NCBI RefSeq assembly: GCF_000429585.1 | Contig: NZ_AUCD01000010.1 | Coordinates: 1-43,345 of the forward strand | Source of the DNA: Atopococcus tabaci DSM 17538 | GTDB lineage: Bacteria; Bacillota; Bacilli; Lactobacillales; Carnobacteriaceae_A | Direction: 5' to 3' | Length of the DNA: 43,345 bases | Shown here: positions 1 through 8,266 of the stretch, piece by piece | Numbering within the stretch: position 1 is the stretch's first letter | Layout: each line of letters begins with the position of its first letter | Notes under the pieces: generated by a model | The model's database searches: none | What the model was told of the DNA's origin: nothing | Seen by the model: only the letters and a program-made list of their open reading frames with translations | Translations under genes and position numbers: made by a program

Positions 1-95
1 CGACATGTATGGTGCACTCTCCTTAGCTTTGGTAGGTTAATTTGAGTGTATCATAACATGTCTTTTTTCTGTCTCGCTTAATTATACAATCCACG
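1..95 (-). mobile_element. IS30-family element, left copy (5' end only)
   Basis: These bases are the reverse complement of 43034-43128 at the other end of the window, and the match stops abruptly after position 95. The segment holds the terminal inverted-repeat end, the ribosome binding site and the first two codons (Met-Ser, bases 6-1 on the minus strand) of the IS30-type transposase. The element therefore runs off the left edge and is transcribed away from the window. The family call rests on the longer right copy. Confidence 0.85.
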
Positions 96-230
96 TAAGA
101 TAAAATTGTGCAAAACCGATTCTGCACGGAGAAAAGAAAGCGAAATCATTAACAAAATAATGAGAAAACAAAACAATTTTATAATGTAATCGCTTGCTCT
201 GAACTCTATAGATGTATCAAAAACAACTTT

Positions 231-239
231 TGTGATAAT
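231..239 (+). promoter_or_regulatory. extended -10 promoter for the DUF1146 gene
   Basis: TGTGATAAT is an extended -10 element (TG-n-GATAAT) 31 bases before the DUF1146 start. The -35 region is weak. The rest of 96-269 shows no gene. In relatives atpC normally lies upstream of this gene, but I see no trace of it here, so the IS copy may separate the two. Confidence 0.45.
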
Positions 240-269
240 ATTATTCAAGGGAGAGGAGAAAAAGAGCAA

Positions 270-503
270 ATGACTTATATTGGTGTGCAATCAGTTATTG
301 AACTAATGTCCCATTTCTTTTTTATTTTCATGACGTTTTGGGCAATGAAAGGTTTGCGGACGGATGTTTGGTTGAAGAAGAACCATATTCCGCAAGGCCG
401 TATTCTGTATTTGTTCATTTCAATTGCCATGGGATACACAGTAAGCAATTTTTTCATAGATTTGATTTTATCCTCTCAAAATCTTCTCTACCTTTTTGGA
501 TAA
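270..503 (+). CDS. DUF1146 family membrane protein (YwzB-like)
   Basis: A 77-residue protein with two hydrophobic segments (about residues 5-25 and 45-70) and a short basic stretch between them (RTDVWLKK). Size, topology and position just before murA match the DUF1146/YwzB family, whose function is unknown. The ATG follows GGAGAGGAG at a fair distance. The stop codon lies inside the left arm of a 16-bp perfect inverted repeat (491-534). The family call rests on synteny plus sequence character and is fairly secure; no role can be given. Confidence 0.8.
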   Translation: MTYIGVQSVIELMSHFFFIFMTFWAMKGLRTDVWLKKNHIPQGRILYLFISIAMGYTVSNFFIDLILSSQNLLYLFG

Positions 504-534
504 GAAACAACTCAGTGGTTCTTATCCAAAAAGG
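491..534. repeat. 16-bp perfect inverted repeat over the DUF1146 stop codon
   Basis: Arms 491-506 and 519-534 are perfectly complementary and separated by a 12-base loop. The left arm includes the last codons and the TAA stop (501-503) of the DUF1146 gene. Neither strand has a T-run after the stem, so it is not a classical intrinsic terminator. It could be an mRNA 3'-end stabiliser or a partial terminator. Confidence 0.7.
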
Positions 535-575
535 CTTAAAAAAAACATCAAAAAGTATTTAGAAAAATGACGCAA

Positions 576-584
576 TGTTATGAT
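576..584 (+). promoter_or_regulatory. extended -10 promoter, murA
   Basis: TGTTATGAT matches an extended -10 element, with only a poor -35. It lies about 130 bases before the murA start, giving murA a promoter of its own after the hairpin at 491-534. Confidence 0.45.
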
Positions 585-714
585 AGACAAATGATCGAAA
601 CAATAAACGACTAAAAAATTCATAGACCCCATGCAAGGACTTACTTATACCGAGCCGCAAATGGCCATTGCTGTGTTGCCCCTTGCCTGGACAGGAAAAT
701 TTGGAGGAAATGTA

Positions 715-2028
715 ATGGAAAAAATAATCGTTCGTGGCGGAAAGAGATTGTCCGGCACAGTCGTTGCTGAAGGCGCGAAGAATGCTGCGCTGCCTATCTT
801 AGCAGCCAGCATTTTAGCGAGCAAAGGAAAGACGCATTTAAAGAATGTTCCCAGCTTAGCCGACGTATTTACAATGGAAAAAGTTTTGGGACACCTCAAC
901 ATGGATGTGGCATACAGACCGGAACAAAAAGAAATGGTGTTGGATGCAGAATCTGAATTGGAGTCTGACACTCCGTTTGAATTCATGAGTAAAATGAGAG
1001 CCTCAATTGTTGTCATGGGTCCTTTGTTGGCTAGAACGGGACGTGCGAAAGTGGCGATGCCGGGTGGATGTGCAATTGGTTCTCGACCAATTGACTTGCA
1101 CTTGAAAGGTTTTGAAGCCATGGGCGTAGAAATCCGCATGGAAAAAGGGCACATTGAAGCTGTTGCAGACAAACTGCACGGTGCACGGATTTACTTGGAC
1201 TTCCCAAGTGTCGGGGCAACTGAAAACATTATGATGGCAGCGACATTGGCAGAAGGCGTTACAGTGATGGAAAACGTCGCACGTGAGCCTGAAATCGTAG
1301 ACTTGGCAAATTACTTGAACCGAATGGGTGCGAAAATCGTTGGTGCAGGAACTGAAACGATTCGTATCGAAGGTGTGAAAGAATTGGTCGGAGTCACTCA
1401 TTCCATCATTCCAGACCGAATCGAAACCGGCACATTCATGGTGGCAGCTGCCATCACTCAAGGAGATGTCTTCCTTAAAGACTGTGTGATGGATCACAAC
1501 AAACCATTGATTTCTAAATTGACCGAAATGGGCGTCACGTTTACTGAAATGAACGACGGAGTGAGAGTTCAAGGACCTGAAGTCTTGAAAGCGACAGATG
1601 TAAAAACCATGCCTCATCCAGGCTTCCCAACCGATATGCAAGCGCAAATGACCATTGCCCAATTGGCGGCACACGGTACGAGTGTGATGAAAGAAACGGT
1701 CTTCGAAAACCGATTCATGCACTTGGAAGAGCTGAGAAGAATGAACGCAGATGTGGACATCGATGGACAAACAGCCATCATTCACGGAAACAAAACTCTT
1801 CAAGGCGCAGAAGTAGCTTCCAGCGATTTGCGTGCATCCGCAGCATTGATCTTGGCAGGTCTGATTGCAGACGGCTATACACGAGTAACGAACTTATCTC
1901 ATTTAGATCGCGGCTATTATAAATTCCATGAGAAATTGCAGGCGTTAGGAGCAGATATTGAACGCATCAACGAAGACGGCACAACAACTTCGGCTTCCCA
2001 AGATTACGCAGCACTTTTCTCCAATTAA
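715..2028 (+). CDS. murA: UDP-N-acetylglucosamine 1-carboxyvinyltransferase (MurA)
   Basis: MurA catalyses the first committed step of peptidoglycan synthesis in the cytoplasm: transfer of enolpyruvate from PEP to UDP-GlcNAc. The 437-residue protein has the family's usual length and EPT fold repeats. It keeps Lys22 (AKNAALP) and the catalytic Cys119 in GGCAIGSRP, the residue alkylated by fosfomycin, so the enzyme should be fosfomycin-sensitive in principle. The ATG at 715 is chosen because GGAGG sits 7 bases upstream and the product then begins as MurA proteins do (MEKIIVRGG). An upstream in-frame ATG at 631 would add 28 unrelated residues. The DUF1146-murA-mbl order marks it as the murAA-type copy rather than murZ. 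Confidence 0.97.
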   Translation: MEKIIVRGGKRLSGTVVAEGAKNAALPILAASILASKGKTHLKNVPSLADVFTMEKVLGHLNMDVAYRPEQKEMVLDAESELESDTPFEFMSKMRASIVVMGPLLARTGRAKVAMPGGCAIGSRPIDLHLKGFEAMGVEIRMEKGHIEAVADKLHGARIYLDFPSVGATENIMMAATLAEGVTVMENVAREPEIVDLANYLNRMGAKIVGAGTETIRIEGVKELVGVTHSIIPDRIETGTFMVAAAITQGDVFLKDCVMDHNKPLISKLTEMGVTFTEMNDGVRVQGPEVLKATDVKTMPHPGFPTDMQAQMTIAQLAAHGTSVMKETVFENRFMHLEELRRMNADVDIDGQTAIIHGNKTLQGAEVASSDLRASAALILAGLIADGYTRVTNLSHLDRGYYKFHEKLQALGADIERINEDGTTTSASQDYAALFSN

Positions 2029-2050
2029 TATCTAGCCATCATTTATTTCA

Positions 2051-2093
2051 GAAAAGAGCGTATACTGGACGATTCGGTATTGCTCTTTTTTTC
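2051..2093 (+). terminator. intrinsic terminator after murA
   Basis: AAAAGAGC (2052-2059) pairs with GCTCTTTT (2082-2089), with further pairing inside the loop, and is followed by a T-run. Confidence 0.8.
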
Positions 2094-2244
2094 TTTATTA
2101 AGTAAGATAGTACAAGTGAGTTTTATAAATTAACCATTATTTACCATAAAAAAATGATTTACTTAAAGCATGACCCAGTGCCATCAAACACATATTCCAT
2201 AGTGAAAACATAGAGGTAGAATGATAGTAGGAGGATACAAACAC

Positions 2245-3237
2245 ATGGCAAAAGATATTGGGATTGACTTAGGAACTGCTAACGTATTGATCTATGTAAA
2301 AGGAAAAGGAATCGTTTTGAACGAACCTTCCGTTGTCGCGATTGATACAAAGAACAATGACGTGCTCGCTGTTGGAGAAGAAGCATACTTAATGGTCGGC
2401 CGTACACCGGGACACATCCGTTCTGTTCGTCCGCTTGAGGGTGGGGTCATCGCTGACTTTGACATCACCGAAGCTATGTTGACCCATTTTATCGACAAAT
2501 TGAATGTTAAAGGTTTCTTATCTAAACCGAACATTTTGATTTGCTGCCCGACCAACATCACTGCAATCGAACAAAAAGCGATCATCGAAGCAGCTGAAAA
2601 GAGCGGCGGGAAAAACGTGTTTTTGGAAGAAGAACCAAAAGTTGCGGCAATCGGAGCCGGCATGGATATCTTCCAACCAAGCGGAAACATGGTCATCGAT
2701 ATGGGCGGCGGAACAACCGATATCGCAGTACTTTCCATGGGTGGCGTTGTTACCAGCCGGTCATTGAAAGTTGCGGGTGTGGTATTGGATAACGATATCA
2801 TCCAGTACGTGAAGAAAAAACACAACTTGATGATCGGGGAACGCACAGCTGAAGAAATCAAGAAAGAAATCGGCACGACATATAATAGAGACGACAACAA
2901 GACAATGGACGTCCGTGGACGCGACATGGTCAGTGGTCTTCCACGCACCATCACTATTTCTTCAGCTGAAATCTACGAAGCAACAAAAGAAACAATGAGT
3001 CAAATCGTTCAACAGGCAAAAGACGTGTTGGAGCAAACCCCACCTGAATTGTCCGCAGACATCATCGACCACGGCATCATTCTTACCGGCGGCGGTGCAT
3101 TGTTGGACGGCATCGACCAATTGTTTGCTGATGAATTGAAGGTTCCAGTCTTTATCGCAGAAAACCCGCTTGATTCTGTCGCTTTAGGAACCGGCATCCT
3201 TTTGGAAACCATCGCGAAGAAAAAAAGACGTTATTAA
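2245..3237 (+). CDS. mbl: MreB-like actin homologue Mbl, rod-shape determinant
   Basis: A 330-residue bacterial actin that polymerises under the membrane and guides lateral cell-wall synthesis. The N-terminus DIGIDLGTANVL is the phosphate-1 motif of MreB-family proteins, and later GGGTTD and TGGGALL form the other nucleotide-binding loops. The N-terminal wording (KGKGIVLNEPSVVA) and the place after murA point to the Mbl paralogue rather than MreB. The ATG at 2245 has TAGGAGG 8 bases upstream. The EpuA-like gene starts 15 bases after the stop, probably in the same transcript. The presence of Mbl suggests a rod-shaped or ovoid cell with side-wall growth; that is inference. Confidence 0.93.
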   Translation: MAKDIGIDLGTANVLIYVKGKGIVLNEPSVVAIDTKNNDVLAVGEEAYLMVGRTPGHIRSVRPLEGGVIADFDITEAMLTHFIDKLNVKGFLSKPNILICCPTNITAIEQKAIIEAAEKSGGKNVFLEEEPKVAAIGAGMDIFQPSGNMVIDMGGGTTDIAVLSMGGVVTSRSLKVAGVVLDNDIIQYVKKKHNLMIGERTAEEIKKEIGTTYNRDDNKTMDVRGRDMVSGLPRTITISSAEIYEATKETMSQIVQQAKDVLEQTPPELSADIIDHGIILTGGGALLDGIDQLFADELKVPVFIAENPLDSVALGTGILLETIAKKKRRY

Positions 3238-3252
3238 TTTGGAGGCGACCTG

Positions 3253-3444
3253 ATGACAGCAAGAGAAATCATCCGCAGCATGTTTAGTTTTTTGTTCAAA
3301 GTGGTTCTTGTTCTCTTACTCATTGTTGTGATGTTTGTCATTGGGACGATGGTAGGATACGGCGTCATCGGTGGAGGAGACCCAATGGCCGTTTTTGAAC
3401 CGGATATTTGGGAACACCTGCTGGGGTACTTTGTCCGACCATAA
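3253..3444 (+). CDS. EpuA-like small membrane protein (DNA-directed RNA polymerase subunit beta, DUF family)
   Basis: A 63-residue protein with one strong transmembrane segment (about residues 14-36) and a short outward C-terminal tail ending in an aromatic GYFVRP. In Lactobacillales this position after mbl is typically held by the small EpuA family. Databases often label that family 'DNA-directed RNA polymerase subunit beta', although nothing in the sequence is polymerase-like. GGAGG (3241-3245) precedes the ATG. It is probably co-transcribed with mbl and ends before a terminator. Its function is unknown; coupling to Mbl is inferred only from synteny. Confidence 0.75.
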   Translation: MTAREIIRSMFSFLFKVVLVLLLIVVMFVIGTMVGYGVIGGGDPMAVFEPDIWEHLLGYFVRP

Positions 3445-3462
3445 TAAAAAAGTTTTATTTTG

Positions 3463-3496
3463 AAGCATCCGTTTCATTTGAGCGGGTGCTTTATTT
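3463..3496 (+). terminator. terminator after mbl/EpuA unit
   Basis: AAGCATCCG (3463-3471) pairs with CGGGTGCTT (3483-3491) and is followed by TATTTGT. Confidence 0.7.
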
Positions 3497-3531
3497 GTAT
3501 TTAAAAAACGAAAACTCTCCTATTTTGCGTA

Positions 3532-3540
3532 TGTTATAAG
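3532..3540 (+). promoter_or_regulatory. extended -10 promoter of ssbB-type gene
   Basis: TGTTATAAG is an extended -10 element 25 bases before the ATG. The -35 region is poor. The preceding TGCGTATG loosely resembles competence-sigma boxes, but the match is weak. Confidence 0.45.
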
Positions 3541-3565
3541 TAAGCACATGTTAAGGAGGGATGTT

Positions 3566-3907
3566 ATGAATCAATTGGCATTGATTGGACGAATTGTCCG
3601 GGATGTGGAAGTTCGGAGGACAGCTGAAGGCAGACACGTGCTGAACAATACGCTCGCCGTCCAGCGGCGCTTCAAAACAGATTCCGGCCCGCAAACAGAC
3701 TTTATCCCCTTCACCGTTTGGGGAAAGACAGCAGAATTGATGTCCAAATACTGTCAAAAAGGGCATCTGGTTGGGTTGTCCGGCCGCATTCAATCGCGTT
3801 CGTATCTTGATAAGCACAACGAAACGGTCTATGTGGTCGAAATGATTGCCGATGAAGTGCAATTTCTGCAGCCCAAGTCAGAAGAGAGCTATGCAAGAAT
3901 GCGATAA
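3566..3907 (+). CDS. ssbB: short single-stranded DNA-binding protein (SsbB type)
   Basis: A 113-residue SSB made of a single OB fold (NQLALIGRIVRDVEVRR at the start, then the DFIPFTVWGKTAE core). It lacks the long Gly/Pro/Gln-rich linker and acidic DDDIPF tip of housekeeping SSB. Length and neighbourhood match B. subtilis SsbB (YwpH), which lies near mbl and protects single-stranded DNA during competence. The ATG at 3566 has AAGGAGGG 6 bases upstream; a start at 3548 would place the RBS inside the gene. It is a single-gene unit with its own promoter and a strong terminator. Its role in transformation here is inference. Confidence 0.85.
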   Translation: MNQLALIGRIVRDVEVRRTAEGRHVLNNTLAVQRRFKTDSGPQTDFIPFTVWGKTAELMSKYCQKGHLVGLSGRIQSRSYLDKHNETVYVVEMIADEVQFLQPKSEESYARMR

Positions 3908-3912
3908 CGACG

Positions 3913-3948
3913 AAAAGCGAACCATGTACAAAGCGTGGTTCGCTTTTT
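3913..3948 (+). terminator. strong terminator after ssbB
   Basis: A 12-bp stem, AAAAGCGAACCA (3913-3924) with its complement at 3936-3947, ends in a T-run. Confidence 0.85.
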
Positions 3949-4014
3949 GTCTTCACTAAACGTTCATGAACTAGGCATTTTTTTAGTTTAAATCGTGAAG
4001 ATTCTGCTTCCATC

Positions 4015-4043
4015 TTTAGGAAATACACAGAAAGACGTATAAT
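4015..4043 (+). promoter_or_regulatory. promoter of the two-component operon
   Basis: A perfect TATAAT (4038-4043) lies 17 bases after a weak -35 (TTTAGG, 4015-4020) and 34 bases before the response-regulator start. Confidence 0.55.
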
Positions 4044-4077
4044 AAGAATGAGTGAAGAAAGATGGAAGGAGAAAACA

Positions 4078-4791
4078 ATGAATTTATTGATGATAGAAGA
4101 CAACCAATCTGTCTGCGAAATGATTGAAATGTTTTTCATGAAAGAAGAATGGGATGCCACTTTCAAGTATGACGGGGAAGAGGGACTGCAAGCTTTCATG
4201 GATGCACCGGACAAATGGGATATGATCATCTTAGATTTGATGCTTCCAAAAATGGACGGAATGGAAGTGTGTCGGGCAATTCGTAAAAAATCAAAAACTG
4301 TCCCAATCATCATGCTCACGGCACGGGACACCGAAAGCGACCAAGTCATCGGATTGGAAATGGGGGCGGACGACTATGTAACCAAACCTTTCAGCCCTTT
4401 GACGTTGATTGCCCGCATCAAAGCGTTGCACCGCCGCGTGGAACTATTAGGCGGAAGAAGCGAAGAAGAACAATCACATTACGAAATTGAAACCAAACAT
4501 TTGAAAATAGACCGCAAGACCCGGGAGACCATTTTGTACGAAAAACCGCTGGAAGGGTTGACTCCGAAAGAGTTTGATTTGTTGTATACAATGGCCAGCA
4601 ATCCAAAACAAGTCTTCTCACGGGAGCAGCTGCTCCAAATTGTCTGGGATTACGAGTACTTTGGAGATGAGCGAACCGTTGACGCCCACATCAAAAAACT
4701 CCGTCAAAAAATCGACGTCAACGGACCGCAAGTCATCCATACCGTCTGGGGAGTCGGATACAAATTTGACGATTCCGAGATTGAACAATGA
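4078..4791 (+). CDS. OmpR/PhoB-family response regulator
   Basis: A 237-residue cytoplasmic transcription factor. The receiver domain (residues 1-118) carries the acidic pair E7/D8, phospho-acceptor D53 (ILDLMLP), Thr in LTARD and Lys in YVTKPF. The DNA-binding winged helix occupies about 140-232 (LTPKEFDLLYTMASNP, then RTVDAHIKKLRQK and HTVWGVGYKF). The ATG at 4078 follows AAGGAG at good spacing, and the product then starts like other receivers (MNLLMIEDN). The stop overlaps the kinase start by 4 bases (ATGA), showing translational coupling. The regulated genes cannot be told from sequence. Confidence 0.93.
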   Translation: MNLLMIEDNQSVCEMIEMFFMKEEWDATFKYDGEEGLQAFMDAPDKWDMIILDLMLPKMDGMEVCRAIRKKSKTVPIIMLTARDTESDQVIGLEMGADDYVTKPFSPLTLIARIKALHRRVELLGGRSEEEQSHYEIETKHLKIDRKTRETILYEKPLEGLTPKEFDLLYTMASNPKQVFSREQLLQIVWDYEYFGDERTVDAHIKKLRQKIDVNGPQVIHTVWGVGYKFDDSEIEQ

Positions 4792-6212
4792 GACTGCCTT
4801 ATTTTTATCAGCAAGTGCTGGGTTTCTTATCGGTCATCCTGGTGCTGTTATTGATCACGGGATTGTCCCTGCTTCGGTTTTCCCGTACCTCTGCGTTGAA
4901 TGACACGGAAGAGACGTTGTTCGCTTATGGGGAAGCATTGGTGGAAGGGAACTTGAAACTGGAACAGTTGAATTACGCACAAGATCTCCTGGACAACCAA
5001 GGCATCGACCTGGCAATCTTCGATAACGAAGGGGAACGGGTGTACCCATTGGAATCCACGCAGCCGGCTCCTTATTTGTCCGAAGAAAGCAAAGAGCAAT
5101 TGCGCAGAGGCCAACGATTGAGCTTGACCATCCAAGAACAGGATTTACACGGAAACGAGCGAGAGACGGCGTTGGTGTACCTGCCGTTTTTCAGCCAGGA
5201 AACAAGTGCCTACGCAGGATATGTCGCTGTCAGTGCCCCGGTCAGTTGGATCGATGAAGAAATGCAGGACCTGCAGAGCAACTTGCTGTATGCATTTCTC
5301 TTCTCCAGTCTGGGGGCTTTGGTCATCAGCTTGGTGTTTGCTTCTTATCAAGTCAACCGTGTCAACCAATTGCGAAAAGCCGCCCACCAAGTCACTTCCG
5401 GAAATTTTGACATCCGACTGGATCATAAAGAACGAGATGAAGTGGATGATTTGATAGAAGACTTCAACACAATGGTGGCTGCGTTGAAAGATTACAACCA
5501 GGAAGTCGCTCGACAGGAAGAACGACGCAAAGACTTCATGGCAGATGCTGCACATGAAATGCGGACCCCTTTGACCACCATCAACGGCTTATTGGAAGGA
5601 TTGGAGTACGATGTGATTCCTGAAGAACAAAAACACCGCAGCATCAAACTGATGCAAAAAGAAACGAGAAGGCTCATCCGACTGGTCAATGAAAACTTGG
5701 ATTATGAAAACATCCGGTCCAACCGCATAGTGTTGAACAAACAAGAGTTTCAGGTAAAAGAAGTGGTGGAATCAGTAACCGAACAGCTCCGGGAAAGCGC
5801 GGAGGAATCCCACAACCGCCTGCAAGTGGACGTGGAAGAGGACGTAATGGTTTACGCTGACTACGATCGGTTCACACAAATCTTGGTGAACTTGGTCAGA
5901 AATGCCGTTCAATTCACTGAAAACGGCCTGATTCAAGTTCACGCCCACGTCGAAGAAGGAAACACGGTTGTGACGGTATCTGACAACGGAATTGGGATGA
6001 CAGAAGAACAGAAGACAAACATGTGGGAACGGTATTACAAAGCGGATTTATCCCGTACAAACAAGAAATACGGGGAATCAGGTCTGGGTATGGCGATTGT
6101 CCAACAGCTGGTTCGTCTCCACGGAGCGTCCATCCATGTGGACAGCAAACCGAATGAAGGCACGTCTTTCACCTTGACATTCCCCCACCAGCCGCTGGAT
6201 ACAGAAGAATAA
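4788..6212 (+). CDS. sensor histidine kinase
   Basis: A 474-residue membrane kinase that phosphorylates the regulator encoded just upstream. TM1 is about residues 9-30, an extracytoplasmic sensor of about 130 residues follows, and TM2 is about 164-187. Then come HAMP (about 188-240), HisKA with phospho-acceptor His256 (AAHEMRTPLT), and an HATPase domain with N box (NLVRNAVQFTENG), G1 (DNGIGM), and G2 (GESGLGMAIV). All catalytic motifs are present. The sensor resembles no family I can name, so the signal is unknown. A terminator follows, making a two-gene operon. Confidence 0.93.
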   Translation: MRLPYFYQQVLGFLSVILVLLLITGLSLLRFSRTSALNDTEETLFAYGEALVEGNLKLEQLNYAQDLLDNQGIDLAIFDNEGERVYPLESTQPAPYLSEESKEQLRRGQRLSLTIQEQDLHGNERETALVYLPFFSQETSAYAGYVAVSAPVSWIDEEMQDLQSNLLYAFLFSSLGALVISLVFASYQVNRVNQLRKAAHQVTSGNFDIRLDHKERDEVDDLIEDFNTMVAALKDYNQEVARQEERRKDFMADAAHEMRTPLTTINGLLEGLEYDVIPEEQKHRSIKLMQKETRRLIRLVNENLDYENIRSNRIVLNKQEFQVKEVVESVTEQLRESAEESHNRLQVDVEEDVMVYADYDRFTQILVNLVRNAVQFTENGLIQVHAHVEEGNTVVTVSDNGIGMTEEQKTNMWERYYKADLSRTNKKYGESGLGMAIVQQLVRLHGASIHVDSKPNEGTSFTLTFPHQPLDTEE

Positions 6213-6216
6213 AATG

Positions 6217-6263
6217 AAAAGCTGTTCTGAACGCAACTTGCTATGCGTCAGGACAGCTTTTTT
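6217..6263 (+). terminator. terminator of the two-component operon
   Basis: A long stem with arms 6217-6234 and 6245-6261 (AAAAGCTGTTCTGA pairing with TCAGGACAGCTTTT) is followed by Ts. Confidence 0.8.
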
Positions 6264-6326
6264 AATGGATTTTTTTTATACTGGGGATGAAGATTTGAGG
6301 CATTTAAGAAGGGTGAGGTGGATGAA

Positions 6327-6923
6327 ATGACTCCTAAAATCATCGTTTATCATTCGGTGTTGGGCATTCGACAAGGAGAAAAGAACTTGGCGGAACGAAT
6401 GAGAAAATTGGGATTCGAAGTCATCGTGCAAGATTTGTATGAAGGGAAAGTGTTTGACGACTACGAGAGCGGGTTGGCATTGTTCGAAGAAATGGGCGTC
6501 ATGGGTCTTGTGGCTCAAGCTCAAAAAGGGCTGGAAGGAATGGAAGGTCCTGTCATTTTTTCCGGATTTTCAAACGGCGGAGCATTGGCGGAGGTCATGA
6601 CTCTACAGTATCCGCAAACGGTCGGCTGCCTTCTCTTCCATGCCGCGCTTCCGGTCGAAGAAATAGGGGCTGCTGAATGGCCGAAAGAGGTGCCGGTCCA
6701 AGTCCATTACGCGGACAAAGACCCTTGGCGGGAAGAAGAGTACATTGAGACGTTTTTGGAGCAAGTGGCGGCATCTGGGGCACCGGTTGCGTTCCACGAG
6801 TACCACACGAAAGGACACTTATTTACCGATCCGACACTGCCGGATGAGTACAATGAAAAAGCAGCGGAAGAACTGTACAGGCATGTCACTCAATTTCTTA
6901 ACCTCTTTGCCGGAAACGAGTGA
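6327..6923 (+). CDS. dienelactone hydrolase family alpha/beta hydrolase
   Basis: A 198-residue cytoplasmic alpha/beta hydrolase. The nucleophile elbow GFSNGG places Ser82 where classical dienelactone hydrolases have Cys. Asp130 (YADKDPW) and His164 (KGHLF) complete a plausible triad. Length fits the small DLH family (about 200-240). The ATG at 6327 is preferred because GAGGTG lies 6 bases upstream; an in-frame GTG at 6318 would sit on that ribosome binding site. Substrate unknown: members act on varied esters or lactones. It stands alone and converges on the ABC-like pair, sharing a bidirectional terminator. Confidence 0.85.
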   Translation: MTPKIIVYHSVLGIRQGEKNLAERMRKLGFEVIVQDLYEGKVFDDYESGLALFEEMGVMGLVAQAQKGLEGMEGPVIFSGFSNGGALAEVMTLQYPQTVGCLLFHAALPVEEIGAAEWPKEVPVQVHYADKDPWREEEYIETFLEQVAASGAPVAFHEYHTKGHLFTDPTLPDEYNEKAAEELYRHVTQFLNLFAGNE

Positions 6924-6929
6924 AACTAA

Positions 6930-6969
6930 AAAAGAATTGAGCGGCTCCTATAGAGCGCTCAATTCTTTT
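6930..6969. terminator. bidirectional terminator between convergent genes
   Basis: A perfect 14-bp stem (6930-6943 with 6956-6969) has an A-rich 5' flank and T-rich 3' side, so it can end transcripts from both directions. It overlaps the last codons of the minus-strand gene. Confidence 0.85.
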
Positions 6970-7531
6970 GGTTAAAAACCGTGGACAATTCTTCCAACGC
7001 ATCCAGTTCTTTGTCCGCGAAAGGAGCGGCTGCCGACTCATCTCCCAAGACAATCAGGATAAGCGGTGTTTCTTTGGCGGAGGTGCGGAATAACTGTACC
7101 CAATCCTGTCGCTCTTCTTTTGGCAGTTCCCAAAGCCAGCGGTCAATCACAAGAAAGTCTCTGTCACACAATTGGTTTAATACCCATTGAAGCCGCAAAG
7201 AAAGAGCAGGCGGAAGGGAATCGAAAGATTGATCCAATGTGTCTTCTGAAAGATCCAAGGGCGTCACTGCGTCTTCGACCATCAAATCGATTTTTCGGTG
7301 TTTGGGGTGTGCTTTTGATGCGAACAGGTAAAAGTTTTCTCTGACAGTCAAATAAGGCACCACCACAGCATTTTTCTGAAGAGTGCCGGGAAAATGGTGC
7401 GTGAGGCTGGCTACATAGTTAACCGTTTGTTCAATGGACAGCGCTGCATCTTTAAGCAAATAGATGCCTCCGGTATGCGGAGGGCGAATCCGGGATGAAT
7501 GATGGGTTGAATAATTGCGTAACATAGTCAA
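6959..7531 (-). CDS. degenerate ABC-type ATPase-like protein lacking Walker A
   Basis: A 190-residue protein that reads like an ABC ATPase with its first third missing. Residues 50-66 (LQKNAVVVPYLTVREN) align with the Q-loop region of LolD/MacB-type ATPases, where a Gln is followed by ...P.LTV.EN. The signature position holds LPPAL (106-110) instead of LSGGQ. The Walker B strand FLVID (126-130) is followed by Arg instead of the catalytic Glu, and the H-loop position has Gly163. No P-loop exists anywhere, so ATP hydrolysis is very unlikely. The reading frame is intact and a TTG start at 7531 has AAGGAG 8 bases upstream. It follows the permease-like gene by 18 bases. It may be a decayed remnant or a maintained non-catalytic partner. 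Confidence 0.6.
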   Translation of the reverse strand: MTMLRNYSTHHSSRIRPPHTGGIYLLKDAALSIEQTVNYVASLTHHFPGTLQKNAVVVPYLTVRENFYLFASKAHPKHRKIDLMVEDAVTPLDLSEDTLDQSFDSLPPALSLRLQWVLNQLCDRDFLVIDRWLWELPKEERQDWVQLFRTSAKETPLILIVLGDESAAAPFADKELDALEELSTVFNQKN

Positions 7532-7549
7532 TACGTCGTCTCCTTGTTT

Positions 7550-8266
7550 CTATGCCTGGTGCATCCGTACAGATTTCCACTTCAAAAGCAAACTATGGAA
7601 AAGGAAAGAACTGGAACCAAATACGAAAAGTCCTTCCAATATCTGTCCCCATAAACGCTTTTGGATGACAGTAATGAGTTTAGGGCTCACTGTTTCATAC
7701 ATATACATGGAATGAATGGTTCGCGGTGTAAACGGGCCGCCCGCCTCCAGCACTTCCTTGGGCGAATCCATTTCCTGCATCACCTCTAACTCTGAAAAAA
7801 AGGTGGTCGGTTGAATCAATGTTTTCTCCCATTCCGTCAACAAGTCCATCAAAGGACGTGAAAAGAGAACAACCAAGACAAAACAGATGGAGGCGCTGAT
7901 GGTCAACAACATCAATTGCTCGATCACCAACTGGATGGACAAAGAAAAGATGTTTTCACCCATCAACAAATAATTGCGGAATTCGCGTCTTCTAAAATAA
8001 TGAATGAACAGATGGATGAAGAAAAACAAGCCGATTCCAATCATGGAAAAGAGGCAGAAAATCTGTGTAAAGGTTGCTTCGTAGTGTTCCAGTGTACGGA
8101 GAAATGCCGGCGCTTCAAGATAAATAGTCAAGTGCTTGTTGCTGGACGGATCGGTAAACCATCCATGCACTTGAAGAAAAGAAAGGGAAAACTTCAACGC
8201 GGCAACTGAAAGCAGCAGACCGATGGCAGTTAAGACGAAATAAAATGAAAAAAGGGAACCATTCAA
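7550..8266 (-). CDS. FtsX-like integral membrane protein, partner of the degenerate ATPase
   Basis: At least 238 residues: TM1 (about 7-28), a short outside domain, two adjacent TMs (about 65-90 and 105-135), another soluble stretch and a C-terminal TM (about 208-228). The segment RRREFRNYLLMGEN resembles the coupling-helix region of FtsX/MacB permeases, where a coupled ATPase would dock. The TTG at 8266 is the first standard start, but it has no ribosome binding site. Sixteen upstream codons (to 8314) are open and encode a typical basic permease N-terminus (LLKRAFKGLKAYPF), preceded by AAGGAAGTGA. So translation probably begins near 8314 at an ATT, or a T7 run has shifted the frame. It probably forms a complex with the protein from the next gene; export function is not demonstrable. 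Confidence 0.6.
   Translation of the reverse strand: MNGSLFSFYFVLTAIGLLLSVAALKFSLSFLQVHGWFTDPSSNKHLTIYLEAPAFLRTLEHYEATFTQIFCLFSMIGIGLFFFIHLFIHYFRRREFRNYLLMGENIFSLSIQLVIEQLMLLTISASICFVLVVLFSRPLMDLLTEWEKTLIQPTTFFSELEVMQEMDSPKEVLEAGGPFTPRTIHSMYMYETVSPKLITVIQKRLWGQILEGLFVFGSSSFLFHSLLLKWKSVRMHQA

Noticed and set aside
631-714. In-frame upstream ATG of murA as the true start
   Set aside because: It lacks a ribosome binding site and adds 28 residues not found in MurA, whereas ATG 715 has GGAGG at ideal spacing.
1003-1803. Minus-strand 266-codon open frame opposite murA
   Set aside because: Antisense shadow of murA; composition (His, Phe, Cys rich) is unlike a real protein.
3505-3545. ComK or competence-sigma box upstream of ssbB
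   Set aside because: A-rich and T-rich blocks do not have ComK spacing, and TGCGTATG matches only part of the competence-sigma box; an extended -10 promoter explains the region.
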